Made by a program: the position numbers and the translations under genes. 11,348 nt of DNA, taken from the NCBI GenBank assembly GCA_937967535.1, contig CALCMV010000429.1, positions 1 to 11,348 on the forward strand, read 5' to 3'. The stretch comes from an uncultured Saprospiraceae bacterium (GTDB lineage: Bacteria; Bacteroidota; Bacteroidia; Chitinophagales; Saprospiraceae). Every line of letters starts with the position of its first letter. Positions within the stretch are counted from its first letter, which is position 1. The notes beneath the pieces were generated by a model. That model searched no databases. It saw nothing but the letters and a program-made list of their open reading frames with translations, and had not been told where the DNA came from. This document shows positions 5,971 to 11,348 of the stretch, in pieces.

Positions 5971-6054
5971 ACTCGTCAGACGAATCCCTTTATTCAATGC
6001 GAATATTTTATGAGATAAATCACTACATTTCACAAAAACCTTCGTCAGACGAGT
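5971..6054. repeat. Inverted pair of CTCGTCnGAC words
   Basis: ACTCGTCAGACGAA (5971-5984) and TTCGTCAGACGAGT (6041-6054) are reverse complements apart from the central base, and each is itself nearly palindromic. They enclose 56 AT-rich bases. The words belong to the same family as the hairpins at 9617-9648 and 9702-9731. GACGAGTACTGT is shared exactly between 6049-6060 and the reverse complement of the region around 9700. Confidence 0.7.
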
Positions 6055-6168
6055 ACTGTCCCGCAAGCAAACTTAAACGGGTAGCCTGAAAATTAAAAAA
6101 AATGACTGATAATCAGTTGATTGTAATTTGTAGAATGTAAAGTTATTTTTTTCGCGTTCCAAAGCCGT

Positions 6169-6176
6169 TATCTTTA
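6169..6176 (+). promoter_or_regulatory. Probable -7 promoter element TATCTTTA
   Basis: TATCTTTA matches TAnnTTT and lies in the 13-base string CCGTTATCTTTAC (6165-6177). The same string occurs in front of the antitoxin gene at 7715-7727. It ends 19 bases before the ATPase ATG. The shared wider string suggests the two accessory genes use the same promoter type. Confidence 0.5.
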
Positions 6177-6195
6177 CCTATTGAACTGAACGAAC

Positions 6196-6987
6196 ATGCC
6201 TTATATAAAATCCATACACATTAATGCATCACGAACCAATCCCTTTCCCTATAATATTCCTTCGATAAAATACGCCAAAAATATTGACCTGTCGAACAAT
6301 CTGAATTTCTTTATTGGCGATAATGGTACAGGAAAATCAACGCTCATCGAAACGATTGCCTTCCGCTTGCAATTGCCTCATATGGACGGTAGCGGATATG
6401 CCAAAAAATCATTCCAAGCCGCTGTACAACTGGCTGCGTACTTAGAATTAAATTTTAATATTGATAGACCCACAGGTTTCTTTTTCAGAGCAGAAGATTT
6501 TGGAGATTACCTCAATAGTATCCATCGGGCAGATGCGGAATTGCATGGTCACTTAAAATCATTGGAAGGTGAAGTGCCAGCGCATATCATACAGGAAATG
6601 AAAGATAATGCAAATTATCAAATACACCATGTCCGAAAAAATTACGGACAAGAACTCACCTCTTTTTCTCATGGCGAAGCCTACCTGAAAATTATACAAG
6701 ACAAAATTCAAACAAGAGGCATTTACCTATTGGATGAACCCGAAGCCGCCCTTTCGCCTGCCAAACAACTCTCCTTGATTTATCACATTAATGAGCATCT
6801 CAAATCCAATACTTCACAATTTATCATTGCCACACATTCGCCGATTTTGATGTCCATTCCCAATGCAACGATATATGAAATCACAGAAGAAAAAATGATG
6901 AAAACGCCACTCGAAGAGACAGCGCATTATAAAATTACCAAGAGTTTTTTGAATAATCCTGAAATGTATTTGCGGCATTTGGAATAG
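6196..6987 (+). CDS. AAA/ABC-type ATPase, COG3910-like
   Basis: This 263-residue stand-alone ABC-class (SMC/RecF-like) ATPase has no membrane domain and is probably cytoplasmic. Walker A is GDNGTGKST (41-49), a signature-like SFSHGEA is at 156-162, Walker B is IYLLDEPEAALS (176-187) and the switch histidine is in IATHSP (211-216). The inter-motif helical region is short, so this is not a long coiled-coil SMC. The layout resembles the predicted ATPase group COG3910, whose role is poorly defined. Related ATPases serve in defence systems (OLD, AbiEii/AAA_21 types). The gene has its own promoter word and ends 19 bp before a convergent nuclease-like gene. That orientation argues against a simple operon but not against functional pairing. 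Confidence 0.88.
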   Translation: MPYIKSIHINASRTNPFPYNIPSIKYAKNIDLSNNLNFFIGDNGTGKSTLIETIAFRLQLPHMDGSGYAKKSFQAAVQLAAYLELNFNIDRPTGFFFRAEDFGDYLNSIHRADAELHGHLKSLEGEVPAHIIQEMKDNANYQIHHVRKNYGQELTSFSHGEAYLKIIQDKIQTRGIYLLDEPEAALSPAKQLSLIYHINEHLKSNTSQFIIATHSPILMSIPNATIYEITEEKMMKTPLEETAHYKITKSFLNNPEMYLRHLE

Positions 6988-7006
6988 GAAAGATGCTGCA
7001 ATATTT

Positions 7007-7621
7007 TCAATCAATTACAGATTTGTAATAATCCATAATCTGTTGGAAGATGCCGAGAATTTTATCTAATTGAGATTTGTGATAATTCACATTATCAACT
7101 TTTATTATATTTTCTTCCAACACAATAAACTTCCAAAGCTCACCGGTGGTCACACAGCCATAGACTTTTTCTAACTCCACACCGGATTTCTGATTAAATA
7201 AATATGCACCATATACTTGTGCTGCACATTGATTCACCCCCAATTCCATATCATGCTTCTTAGCCTCAACAATTTGTATAATCGGATAATTTATATCAAA
7301 AGTTCCGGTATCTTTAGTAAGGATAAAATCGCACTCGCCCGTTAGTCCTTTTTCTTTATCGACAATCAATGAATCACCTGAATATATGGTAAAAAATCGC
7401 TGAGTTATTCGCCGTAGTTCGAATAAAACAGGTGTGACAATAAACTCCGAACGCGCTTTTTCACTTTTTAGGGACAATGATTCAGCTTCTTCCAAAAGTT
7501 GAAGTAGTAAATCACTTGGCTGAATTGGAACTACTTTGGTAGCGTCAAACAACTTAACTATTTTATTGTCCACTTGGAACTGTTCGCGTAAATCCGATAA
7601 GGTGAAATCTTTGTATGCCAT
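7007..7621 (-). CDS. PD-(D/E)XK nuclease-like protein
   Basis: This 204-residue protein has a restriction-endonuclease-like core: E59 in KARSEFIVTPVLFEL (56-70), GECDFIL with D98 (95-101), then IIQIVEAKKHD with the E119-A-K121 pair (114-124), and a following helix with Q131/Q135 (NQCAAQVYGAYLF). The order E / D / ExK / Q matches PD-(D/E)XK enzymes that bind one or two metal ions and cut DNA. Similar proteins of about 200 residues are usually annotated as hypothetical or type I restriction R-subunit-like. No helicase or methyltransferase gene adjoins it. The ATG is the first in frame. The upstream region is shared divergently with the toxin-antitoxin pair, and no strong TAnnTTTG was found for it. 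Nuclease activity is an inference from motifs. Confidence 0.7.
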   Translation of the reverse strand: MAYKDFTLSDLREQFQVDNKIVKLFDATKVVPIQPSDLLLQLLEEAESLSLKSEKARSEFIVTPVLFELRRITQRFFTIYSGDSLIVDKEKGLTGECDFILTKDTGTFDINYPIIQIVEAKKHDMELGVNQCAAQVYGAYLFNQKSGVELEKVYGCVTTGELWKFIVLEENIIKVDNVNYHKSQLDKILGIFQQIMDYYKSVID

Positions 7622-7718
7622 GCGTTTTCGTTTTATGGCAATTTACGAATATTTTTTGAATGGTGTTGGGGAAATTTTCTACTGTAATTCAATTATTGAA
7701 AAAGTCCATCAAAACCGT

Positions 7719-7726
7719 TATCTTTA
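7719..7726 (+). promoter_or_regulatory. -7 promoter element TATCTTTA of the toxin-antitoxin operon
   Basis: TATCTTTA sits within CCGTTATCTTTAC, which is identical to the ATPase promoter string. A TTG at 7696-7698 lies 20 bases upstream, a good fit to the TTG-N19-TAnnTTTG arrangement of Bacteroidota. The antitoxin ATG begins 33 bases downstream, leaving room for a leader and for autoregulation by the antitoxin (inference). Confidence 0.6.
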
Positions 7727-7758
7727 CTCTATCCAATCACAGTAAAAATCAATAGAAT

Positions 7759-8043
7759 ATGAGTACCGTAGAAATGAAAGCGGAAATTAGCTATCTACTC
7801 GAACAGGTAGAGGATAATTTTGTGGAAGCTATACATACCTTGCTGAAAACGCATACGGCAAGACCGCAGGAAGATGCTTTGTCTATCCCTTATGATACCA
7901 AAGCCAAACCGCAGTTTGATTCTGTGGAGGAATTTGTAGAAGAACTTGACCGTAGAATAGACGCCATACGAGCCGGCGAATATGTTACTTTGGAAGAATT
8001 AAAAAAGGAATCCTTGACATGGCGAAAGAAACATACAGCATAA
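7759..8043 (+). CDS. Type II antitoxin-like protein
   Basis: This 94-residue, highly charged protein is placed directly before a RelE/ParE-like toxin, whose start it overlaps by 25 bases. The N-terminal part (MSTVEMKAEISYLLEQVEDNFVEAI) is helical and may dimerise. The C-terminal half (FDSVEEFVEELDRRIDAIRAGEY, then TLEELKKESLTWRKKH) looks like the toxin-wrapping segment seen in many Bacteroidota antitoxins. No clear ribbon-helix-helix or helix-turn-helix motif can be pointed to, so its DNA-binding role is uncertain. It should neutralise the downstream toxin and probably represses the shared promoter. Overlap and gene order (antitoxin first) are the main evidence; the exact antitoxin family is not recognised. 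Confidence 0.78.
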   Translation: MSTVEMKAEISYLLEQVEDNFVEAIHTLLKTHTARPQEDALSIPYDTKAKPQFDSVEEFVEELDRRIDAIRAGEYVTLEELKKESLTWRKKHTA

Positions 8044-8354
8044 GCATCGGTAAAGAGGCAAAATCACAACTTCGTGATATTGTTCAGTATCTTATAGGAA
8101 ATGTTTCCGAACAGACTGCGAACTATGTGGAAGCAGGCATTTTCGATACTATTGAGAGCTTGAGTTTTATGCCAACTCGCTGTATGGTTTATTACGAAAA
8201 TTCTGAAAAAAACATCGTATATCGCCGCGCTTTGAAATGGAAATATGTTATCATTTTTAATGTAAATGAAGCGGATAAAATCGTCGAAGTCGCGTATATC
8301 GTTCACTCGGCACAAGACCCGAAACGGATAAAAGATGAGTTGTCGGGCTTGTAG
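8019..8354 (+). CDS. RelE/ParE-superfamily toxin
   Basis: This 111-residue protein has the small alpha/beta layout of RelE/ParE toxins. A first strand (YSISIGKEA, 6-14) is followed by a helical hairpin (KSQLRDIVQYLIGNVSEQTA, 15-34; YVEAGIFDTIESLSF, 36-50), a proline/aromatic turn (MPTRCMVYY) and the antiparallel sheet (NIVYRRALKWKYVIIFNV, then IVEVAYIVHSAQDP). VAYIVHSAQDP at 91-101 is the typical C-terminal strand. RelE members cut ribosome-bound mRNA and ParE members poison DNA gyrase; the sequence does not tell me which applies. The ATG lies inside the antitoxin gene with a 25-base overlap, indicating translational coupling. Length is at the upper end for the family. Confidence 0.82.
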   Translation: MAKETYSISIGKEAKSQLRDIVQYLIGNVSEQTANYVEAGIFDTIESLSFMPTRCMVYYENSEKNIVYRRALKWKYVIIFNVNEADKIVEVAYIVHSAQDPKRIKDELSGL

Positions 8355-8394
8355 AGGATGTGAGATTAGATGTGCTAGAAATAAGCCGAAATCA

Positions 8395-9594
8395 TCATCG
8401 GTGTTCTTCTATTTTCCTCTTCGCTTCTTTTACAAATGTTTCATGCTCTTGAAAGAAATTAATAATTCTGTCACCAAGAGATTGAACTAATAATTTACAT
8501 GATTCTTCATCAGCAAGTTTCTCCAAAGTTTCAAGTGAACTCATATTTTCTCCCAAATCTATGTTCGTTAGATACCATTCGTACATATTATTTTCATCCC
8601 TCAATACTTTTTTCTGCGATTTAGTTAATAAATCAAAATTAGCTAATACTCCACAAAGTAAGTTGCGGATTCCACTGAATTTTCCAATTGCGAAAAATAT
8701 CAAGCTTTCTTTTGATTCCCTGATAAATAAGCTAGAATGTTTATAATCTACACTACTGAAATTTTCGACTTTATATGATTTAAAATCAGTTAATTTACTT
8801 TCTAAATATTTTTTTAATTCTTCTCTGAAATCCTCAATTAACTTAAACTTTACATCATTAAAATGAGCGTTAACTTCGTAAGATAAATCAATATTTTCCT
8901 TAATCAATTCTTTCATTTCTCTCTCAAATTTTGAGTTAATTGAAATACCACAAAGTCCTTTGATTGTATTTGTGTACTGATTCAAAGATTCTATAATTAT
9001 CGGTAATTCAGATACGTGTTTTTTGCACTCATTCAACCAATCTAATATATGTTTTTTATATGAAATAATGTGGTAATCGCGTCCGTCTTTTAGTTTTTTA
9101 CCTGTGCTAATTTCTGATGCCGGTGTTCCATGCAAGTTTAGATATAATAAGGTTTGATTTGCTTTTAAATAATTGTGATATCTGACCAATTGATTTTCTT
9201 GGTCTGACGCATATATTTTATTTTCTATGGCAATAGAATTTCTCCCATCAGTAATAAAAATATCTATGACACCCCCATGTTCTTTATCTTCGGAAATCCT
9301 GCCGATGTATTTTTCAGGATAAACATTAGCAATGGCATAATCAATATCAATATCTATAGATTCATCATTACGAATGGTTTCTATGAATTTTTGCAGAAAC
9401 GTACTTCCTTGTTTGTGTGAACCTTTAGGATTAAGCAAATCAGCAATTAAAGGCGTATGAAGAACCGCTTCTTTTGTAGATAAATTTAGTAATTTAAAGA
9501 TATTGAAATAACTTCCCTTCTCATTTTCCAACTTATCATAGTCGTCTTTTAATCTTCTTAACTCCTCATAAAATTCAATTTTTCTATCAATCAT
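8395..9594 (-). CDS. PD-(D/E)XK nuclease superfamily protein (PDDEXK_4-like)
   Basis: From the ATG at 9594 the protein has 399 residues. HTPLIADLLNPKGSHKQGSTFLQKFI (46-71) followed by GGVIDIFITDG (107-117, D111), AIENKIYASDQENQL (122-136, with E124-N-K126) and RYHNYL (138-143) is the characteristic order of the PDDEXK_4 group (PF14281-type), a PD-(D/E)XK fold common in defence islands. The C-terminal 250 residues are helical and charged, of unknown role. The frame is open for 58 more codons upstream, but those would translate the CTCGTC hairpin repeats and overlap the end of the penicillin-binding protein gene. The ATG at 9594, just before the conserved N-terminal region MIDRKIEFYEELRRL, is therefore preferred. 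The gene converges with the toxin gene (40 bp apart). Nucleolytic activity is inferred. Confidence 0.8.
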   Translation of the reverse strand: MIDRKIEFYEELRRLKDDYDKLENEKGSYFNIFKLLNLSTKEAVLHTPLIADLLNPKGSHKQGSTFLQKFIETIRNDESIDIDIDYAIANVYPEKYIGRISEDKEHGGVIDIFITDGRNSIAIENKIYASDQENQLVRYHNYLKANQTLLYLNLHGTPASEISTGKKLKDGRDYHIISYKKHILDWLNECKKHVSELPIIIESLNQYTNTIKGLCGISINSKFEREMKELIKENIDLSYEVNAHFNDVKFKLIEDFREELKKYLESKLTDFKSYKVENFSSVDYKHSSLFIRESKESLIFFAIGKFSGIRNLLCGVLANFDLLTKSQKKVLRDENNMYEWYLTNIDLGENMSSLETLEKLADEESCKLLVQSLGDRIINFFQEHETFVKEAKRKIEEHR

Positions 9595-9616
9595 TTCATT
9601 GACTTTTAAGGTTGGT

Positions 9617-9648
9617 CTCGTCTGACATTTCCAAAAATGTCCGACGAG
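9617..9648. repeat. CTCGTCnGAC hairpin, proximal copy
   Basis: This is a 32-base near-perfect hairpin: CTCGTCTGACATTT pairs with AAATGTCCGACGAG except at one central position (T opposite C), with a 4-base loop. It is the reverse-complement form of the hairpin at 9702-9731. It begins 22 bases upstream of the nuclease ATG, so in RNA it could influence translation. The form resembles REP-type palindromes. Confidence 0.75.
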
Positions 9649-9701
9649 TAACTTTCCGATAAAGCTAAAAAATACCCGATGTGTTCGCACCTTCCACAGT
9701 A

Positions 9702-9731
9702 CTCGTCGGACGTTTCCAAACGTCAGACGAG
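9702..9731. repeat. CTCGTCnGAC hairpin, distal copy
   Basis: This is a 30-base hairpin in which CTCGTCGGACGTTT pairs with AAACGTCAGACGAG, with a single mismatch and a 2-base loop. It lies 8 bases beyond the stop codon of the penicillin-binding protein gene, a position suited to 3'-end formation or mRNA stabilisation, although no U-run follows. It is inverted relative to the 9617-9648 copy. Confidence 0.75.
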
Positions 9732-9739
9732 ACGCGAGC

Positions 9740-11348
9740 CTAAAACCCTTCATCCTCCTCATCCTCATTCACCGCAGGCACTTCACCGGGCGGCAATTGA
9801 CCGGGCAGACCACCGGGCGGATAGAGTCCGCCTTCGCCTTGATAAGCCGGATGATTCGGAGGTAAACCGACCACGCTATCGCCCATCATTTCCATGTCTT
9901 CGCGGGTCATACCGGGCAGGGGATTATTTTGGGCATATTTCCAGCAATCAACCTCTATTTCAAGTTCTTGCACGGGTACGGCAAAGCGAACTTGGGTATC
10001 AAAATCAATATCGCTATCCTTTTCGATACGCTGCATAAAATCGCCAAAAATCGGACGCGCGAGGTACGCACCCTGTCCAAAGGTAATATCACGGAAACGT
10101 ATCCAACGGTCATCACCACCGACCCATGTACCCATCACAAGATTGGGCGTGACACCGACAAACCAAGCATCGGCGTGAGAGTTGGTCGTACCGGTTTTGC
10201 CGCCGACTTCGCTTTCGATACCGAGTCTGCCGCCGACTACATTTTTCAACATACCGAGCATCACATAATTAGCTTGTTCACTGATGACTTGCTTTTGTTC
10301 GACAACAGATTCGTAAATGATATTACCATTTTTATCCTCAATACTCGTGATATAAACGGGCTTGGTGACGATGCCTTCATTGGCGAAAGCCGTGTAAGCA
10401 CCCGTCATCTCAAAAACAGAGAGGTTGGGCGTACCTAAGCATACAGACGGATAAGGCGGTACACGGTCAAGATTGATACCGACATTACCGAGAAATTCGC
10501 GGAAAGGCTCTACGCTGCCCAAGTCTTTCATCAAGAAGGCAGAGACAGAATTTTTTGACTTTTGAAGAGCGGTTTGGAGCGTAATCGGTTGGTTGGTAAA
10601 GTCGCCGGAGTTTTTGGGTGTCCAGTCGTCTTGAAGTCCGCCGAAAGTACCTGCTTCGAGTGTAATCGGTGCATCCATCACCTGATAACAAGGCGAATAT
10701 CCGCGTAAATCAATGGATAATGTATATAAAAATGGCTTAATCGTAGAGCCAACTTGTCGCTGTACCTCGTTATTGGCGTGGTCGTATTTGAAATATTTGT
10801 GGTCGGCACCGCCTACCCAAGACTTGATATGTCCGGTTTTGGGATCCATGGCGATTGAGCCAACTTGAAGATGCATCCGGTGATACCGCAGCGAATCCAT
10901 TGGCGACATCAGCGTGTCTGTTTCGCCTTCGGCATTGTACGAAAAGACCTCCATTTTGGCTTCGGTATCAAATTCTTCTTCAATCAGGTCTTGAAATTTT
11001 TTCCATTCATCTTTCACTACATCCCAATCGTTGCTGCGGAGTACGGAACGGTATTTATCTGCAAGTTTGCTACCGATAAATTTCGATTTTTTCCAACGAG
11101 CAATGACGGCTTTATCTTTTTCAGCTTTCAACAAACGCTCAATATCGACATCGCGGAGTTCGAGTTCGACGGCTTTTTTGAGGTGTTGTGGACGCTTGGA
11201 GGTGTAACGGTCGGTTTGGTAAACGAGTCTTTGGAGGGCATTTTTACGGATTTGAATTTCTTCGTCGGTGGCTTGTCGTTCAAGGTCTTCGGGCGGTCCT
11301 TTGTAAGTCCAAGGGTCCATGCCTTTCCAATGCTTGAATAATTCCTGC
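9740..11348 (-). CDS. Class A penicillin-binding protein (PBP1A-like), C-terminal transpeptidase part
   Basis: The gene runs off the right edge. The frame is open up to the last bases and reads QELFKHWKG before the first internal ATG (11320), so that ATG is not the start. About 535 residues are present; the N-terminal membrane anchor and glycosyltransferase (GT51) domain lie outside. Counting from the internal M, a charged linker occupies about 1-150. The transpeptidase domain follows with the nucleophile motif STIK (192-195, in VGSTIKPFLYT), SKN (255-257) and KTG (375-377, in GGKTGTTN), all intact. The tail is Pro/Gly-rich and ends in acidic residues (NEDEEDEGF). The enzyme cross-links peptidoglycan in the periplasm while anchored in the inner membrane, and is the target of beta-lactams. 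Stop TAG is at 9740-9742, followed by a hairpin. Confidence 0.95.
   Translation of the reverse strand, partial: QELFKHWKGMDPWTYKGPPEDLERQATDEEIQIRKNALQRLVYQTDRYTSKRPQHLKKAVELELRDVDIERLLKAEKDKAVIARWKKSKFIGSKLADKYRSVLRSNDWDVVKDEWKKFQDLIEEEFDTEAKMEVFSYNAEGETDTLMSPMDSLRYHRMHLQVGSIAMDPKTGHIKSWVGGADHKYFKYDHANNEVQRQVGSTIKPFLYTLSIDLRGYSPCYQVMDAPITLEAGTFGGLQDDWTPKNSGDFTNQPITLQTALQKSKNSVSAFLMKDLGSVEPFREFLGNVGINLDRVPPYPSVCLGTPNLSVFEMTGAYTAFANEGIVTKPVYITSIEDKNGNIIYESVVEQKQVISEQANYVMLGMLKNVVGGRLGIESEVGGKTGTTNSHADAWFVGVTPNLVMGTWVGGDDRWIRFRDITFGQGAYLARPIFGDFMQRIEKDSDIDFDTQVRFAVPVQELEIEVDCWKYAQNNPLPGMTREDMEMMGDSVVGLPPNHPAYQGEGGLYPPGGLPGQLPPGEVPAVNEDEEDEGF

Larger units (their letters stand above)
5894..6195. 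other. Gene-free stretch between rsmG and the ATPase gene
   Basis: These 302 bases hold repeat copy 4 (5902-5939), an unassigned promoter-like TAACTTTG (5951-5958), an inverted pair of CTCGTC words (5971-5984 and 6041-6054), the shared core CTGATAATCA (6106-6115) and the ATPase promoter word. A 30-codon ATG frame (5997-6089) exists, but part of it is encoded by the CGTCAGACGAG repeat, so I do not call it a gene. Confidence 0.6.
9595..9739. other. Intergenic region with inverted hairpin pair upstream of the PDDEXK_4 gene
   Basis: These 145 bases separate the penicillin-binding protein stop from the nuclease ATG. Two hairpins face each other, with 53 bases between them. On the minus strand a weak TAGCTTTA word (matching TAnnTTT) lies in that spacer. 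If it is the promoter, the hairpin at 9617-9648 would sit in the 5' leader of the nuclease mRNA. Confidence 0.5.

Noticed and set aside
8386..8401. Rho-independent terminator between the toxin and PDDEXK_4 genes
   Set aside because: Only a 4-bp CCGA/TCGG stem is visible, overlapping the nuclease coding end, and no convincing U-run follows.
9595..9768. 58-codon N-terminal extension of the PDDEXK_4 protein
   Set aside because: It would translate both CTCGTC hairpins and overlap the end of the penicillin-binding protein gene; the conserved part begins at the ATG at 9594.
9679..10438. Overlapping plus-strand open frames opposite the penicillin-binding protein
   Set aside because: They mirror the codon pattern of the minus-strand gene, whose STIK, SKN and KTG motifs are intact.
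11318..11320. ATG as the start of the penicillin-binding protein
   Set aside because: The frame is open to the window edge and encodes a plausible continuing linker; a class A enzyme needs an upstream membrane anchor and GT51 domain.

Overview
The window looks like a piece of a Bacteroidota chromosome, probably Saprospiria/Chitinophagia-like (the class is inference). Evidence: genes are often preceded by the Bacteroidota -7 promoter word TAnnTTTG or a near match, Shine-Dalgarno sites are poor, intergenic DNA is very AT-rich, and the gene content fits (rsmG, a class A penicillin-binding protein with a long inter-domain region, GT4/GT2 glycosyltransferases). No RNA gene, CRISPR array or intact transposon was seen.

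Layout. 1-59: possible 3' tip of an upstream gene. 304-4339: surface-glycan-type block with a GT4 glycosyltransferase (+), a small DxD GT-A glycosyltransferase (-, convergent with the first), a polytopic membrane protein divergent from it across 67 bp, and a GT2 glycosyltransferase starting at GTG. 4383-4898 (-): 5'-truncated cytosine-5 DNA methyltransferase, a decayed restriction-modification gene. 5267-5893: rsmG. 6196-9594: accessory, defence-like block with a COG3910-type ATPase (+), a small PD-(D/E)XK nuclease-like protein (-), a two-gene type II toxin-antitoxin pair (+) and a second PD-(D/E)XK protein of the PDDEXK_4 type (-). 9740 to the right edge (-): transpeptidase half of a class A penicillin-binding protein, running off the window.

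The most unusual content lies between the genes. Several intergenic regions carry arrays of 7-8 bp words, and these are often repeated in inverted orientation within a locus. The words differ between loci: ATTTTAC-like at 3226-3429, GGAAATTCGG-like at 4338-5939, and ATTCRCTC / ACGAGTT-like around the first gene. The AT-rich cores share CTGATAATCA (or a one-base variant) in four of these regions. One word family brackets rsmG as a perfect 38-bp inverted repeat, and another copy abuts the exact point where methyltransferase homology stops. A second family, CTCGTCnGAC hairpins, occurs in two inverted pairs (5971-6054 and 9617-9731). Together these suggest locus-specific, self-templating intergenic repeats that border and perhaps help shuffle gene cassettes. 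That interpretation is inference; the repeats themselves are directly visible.
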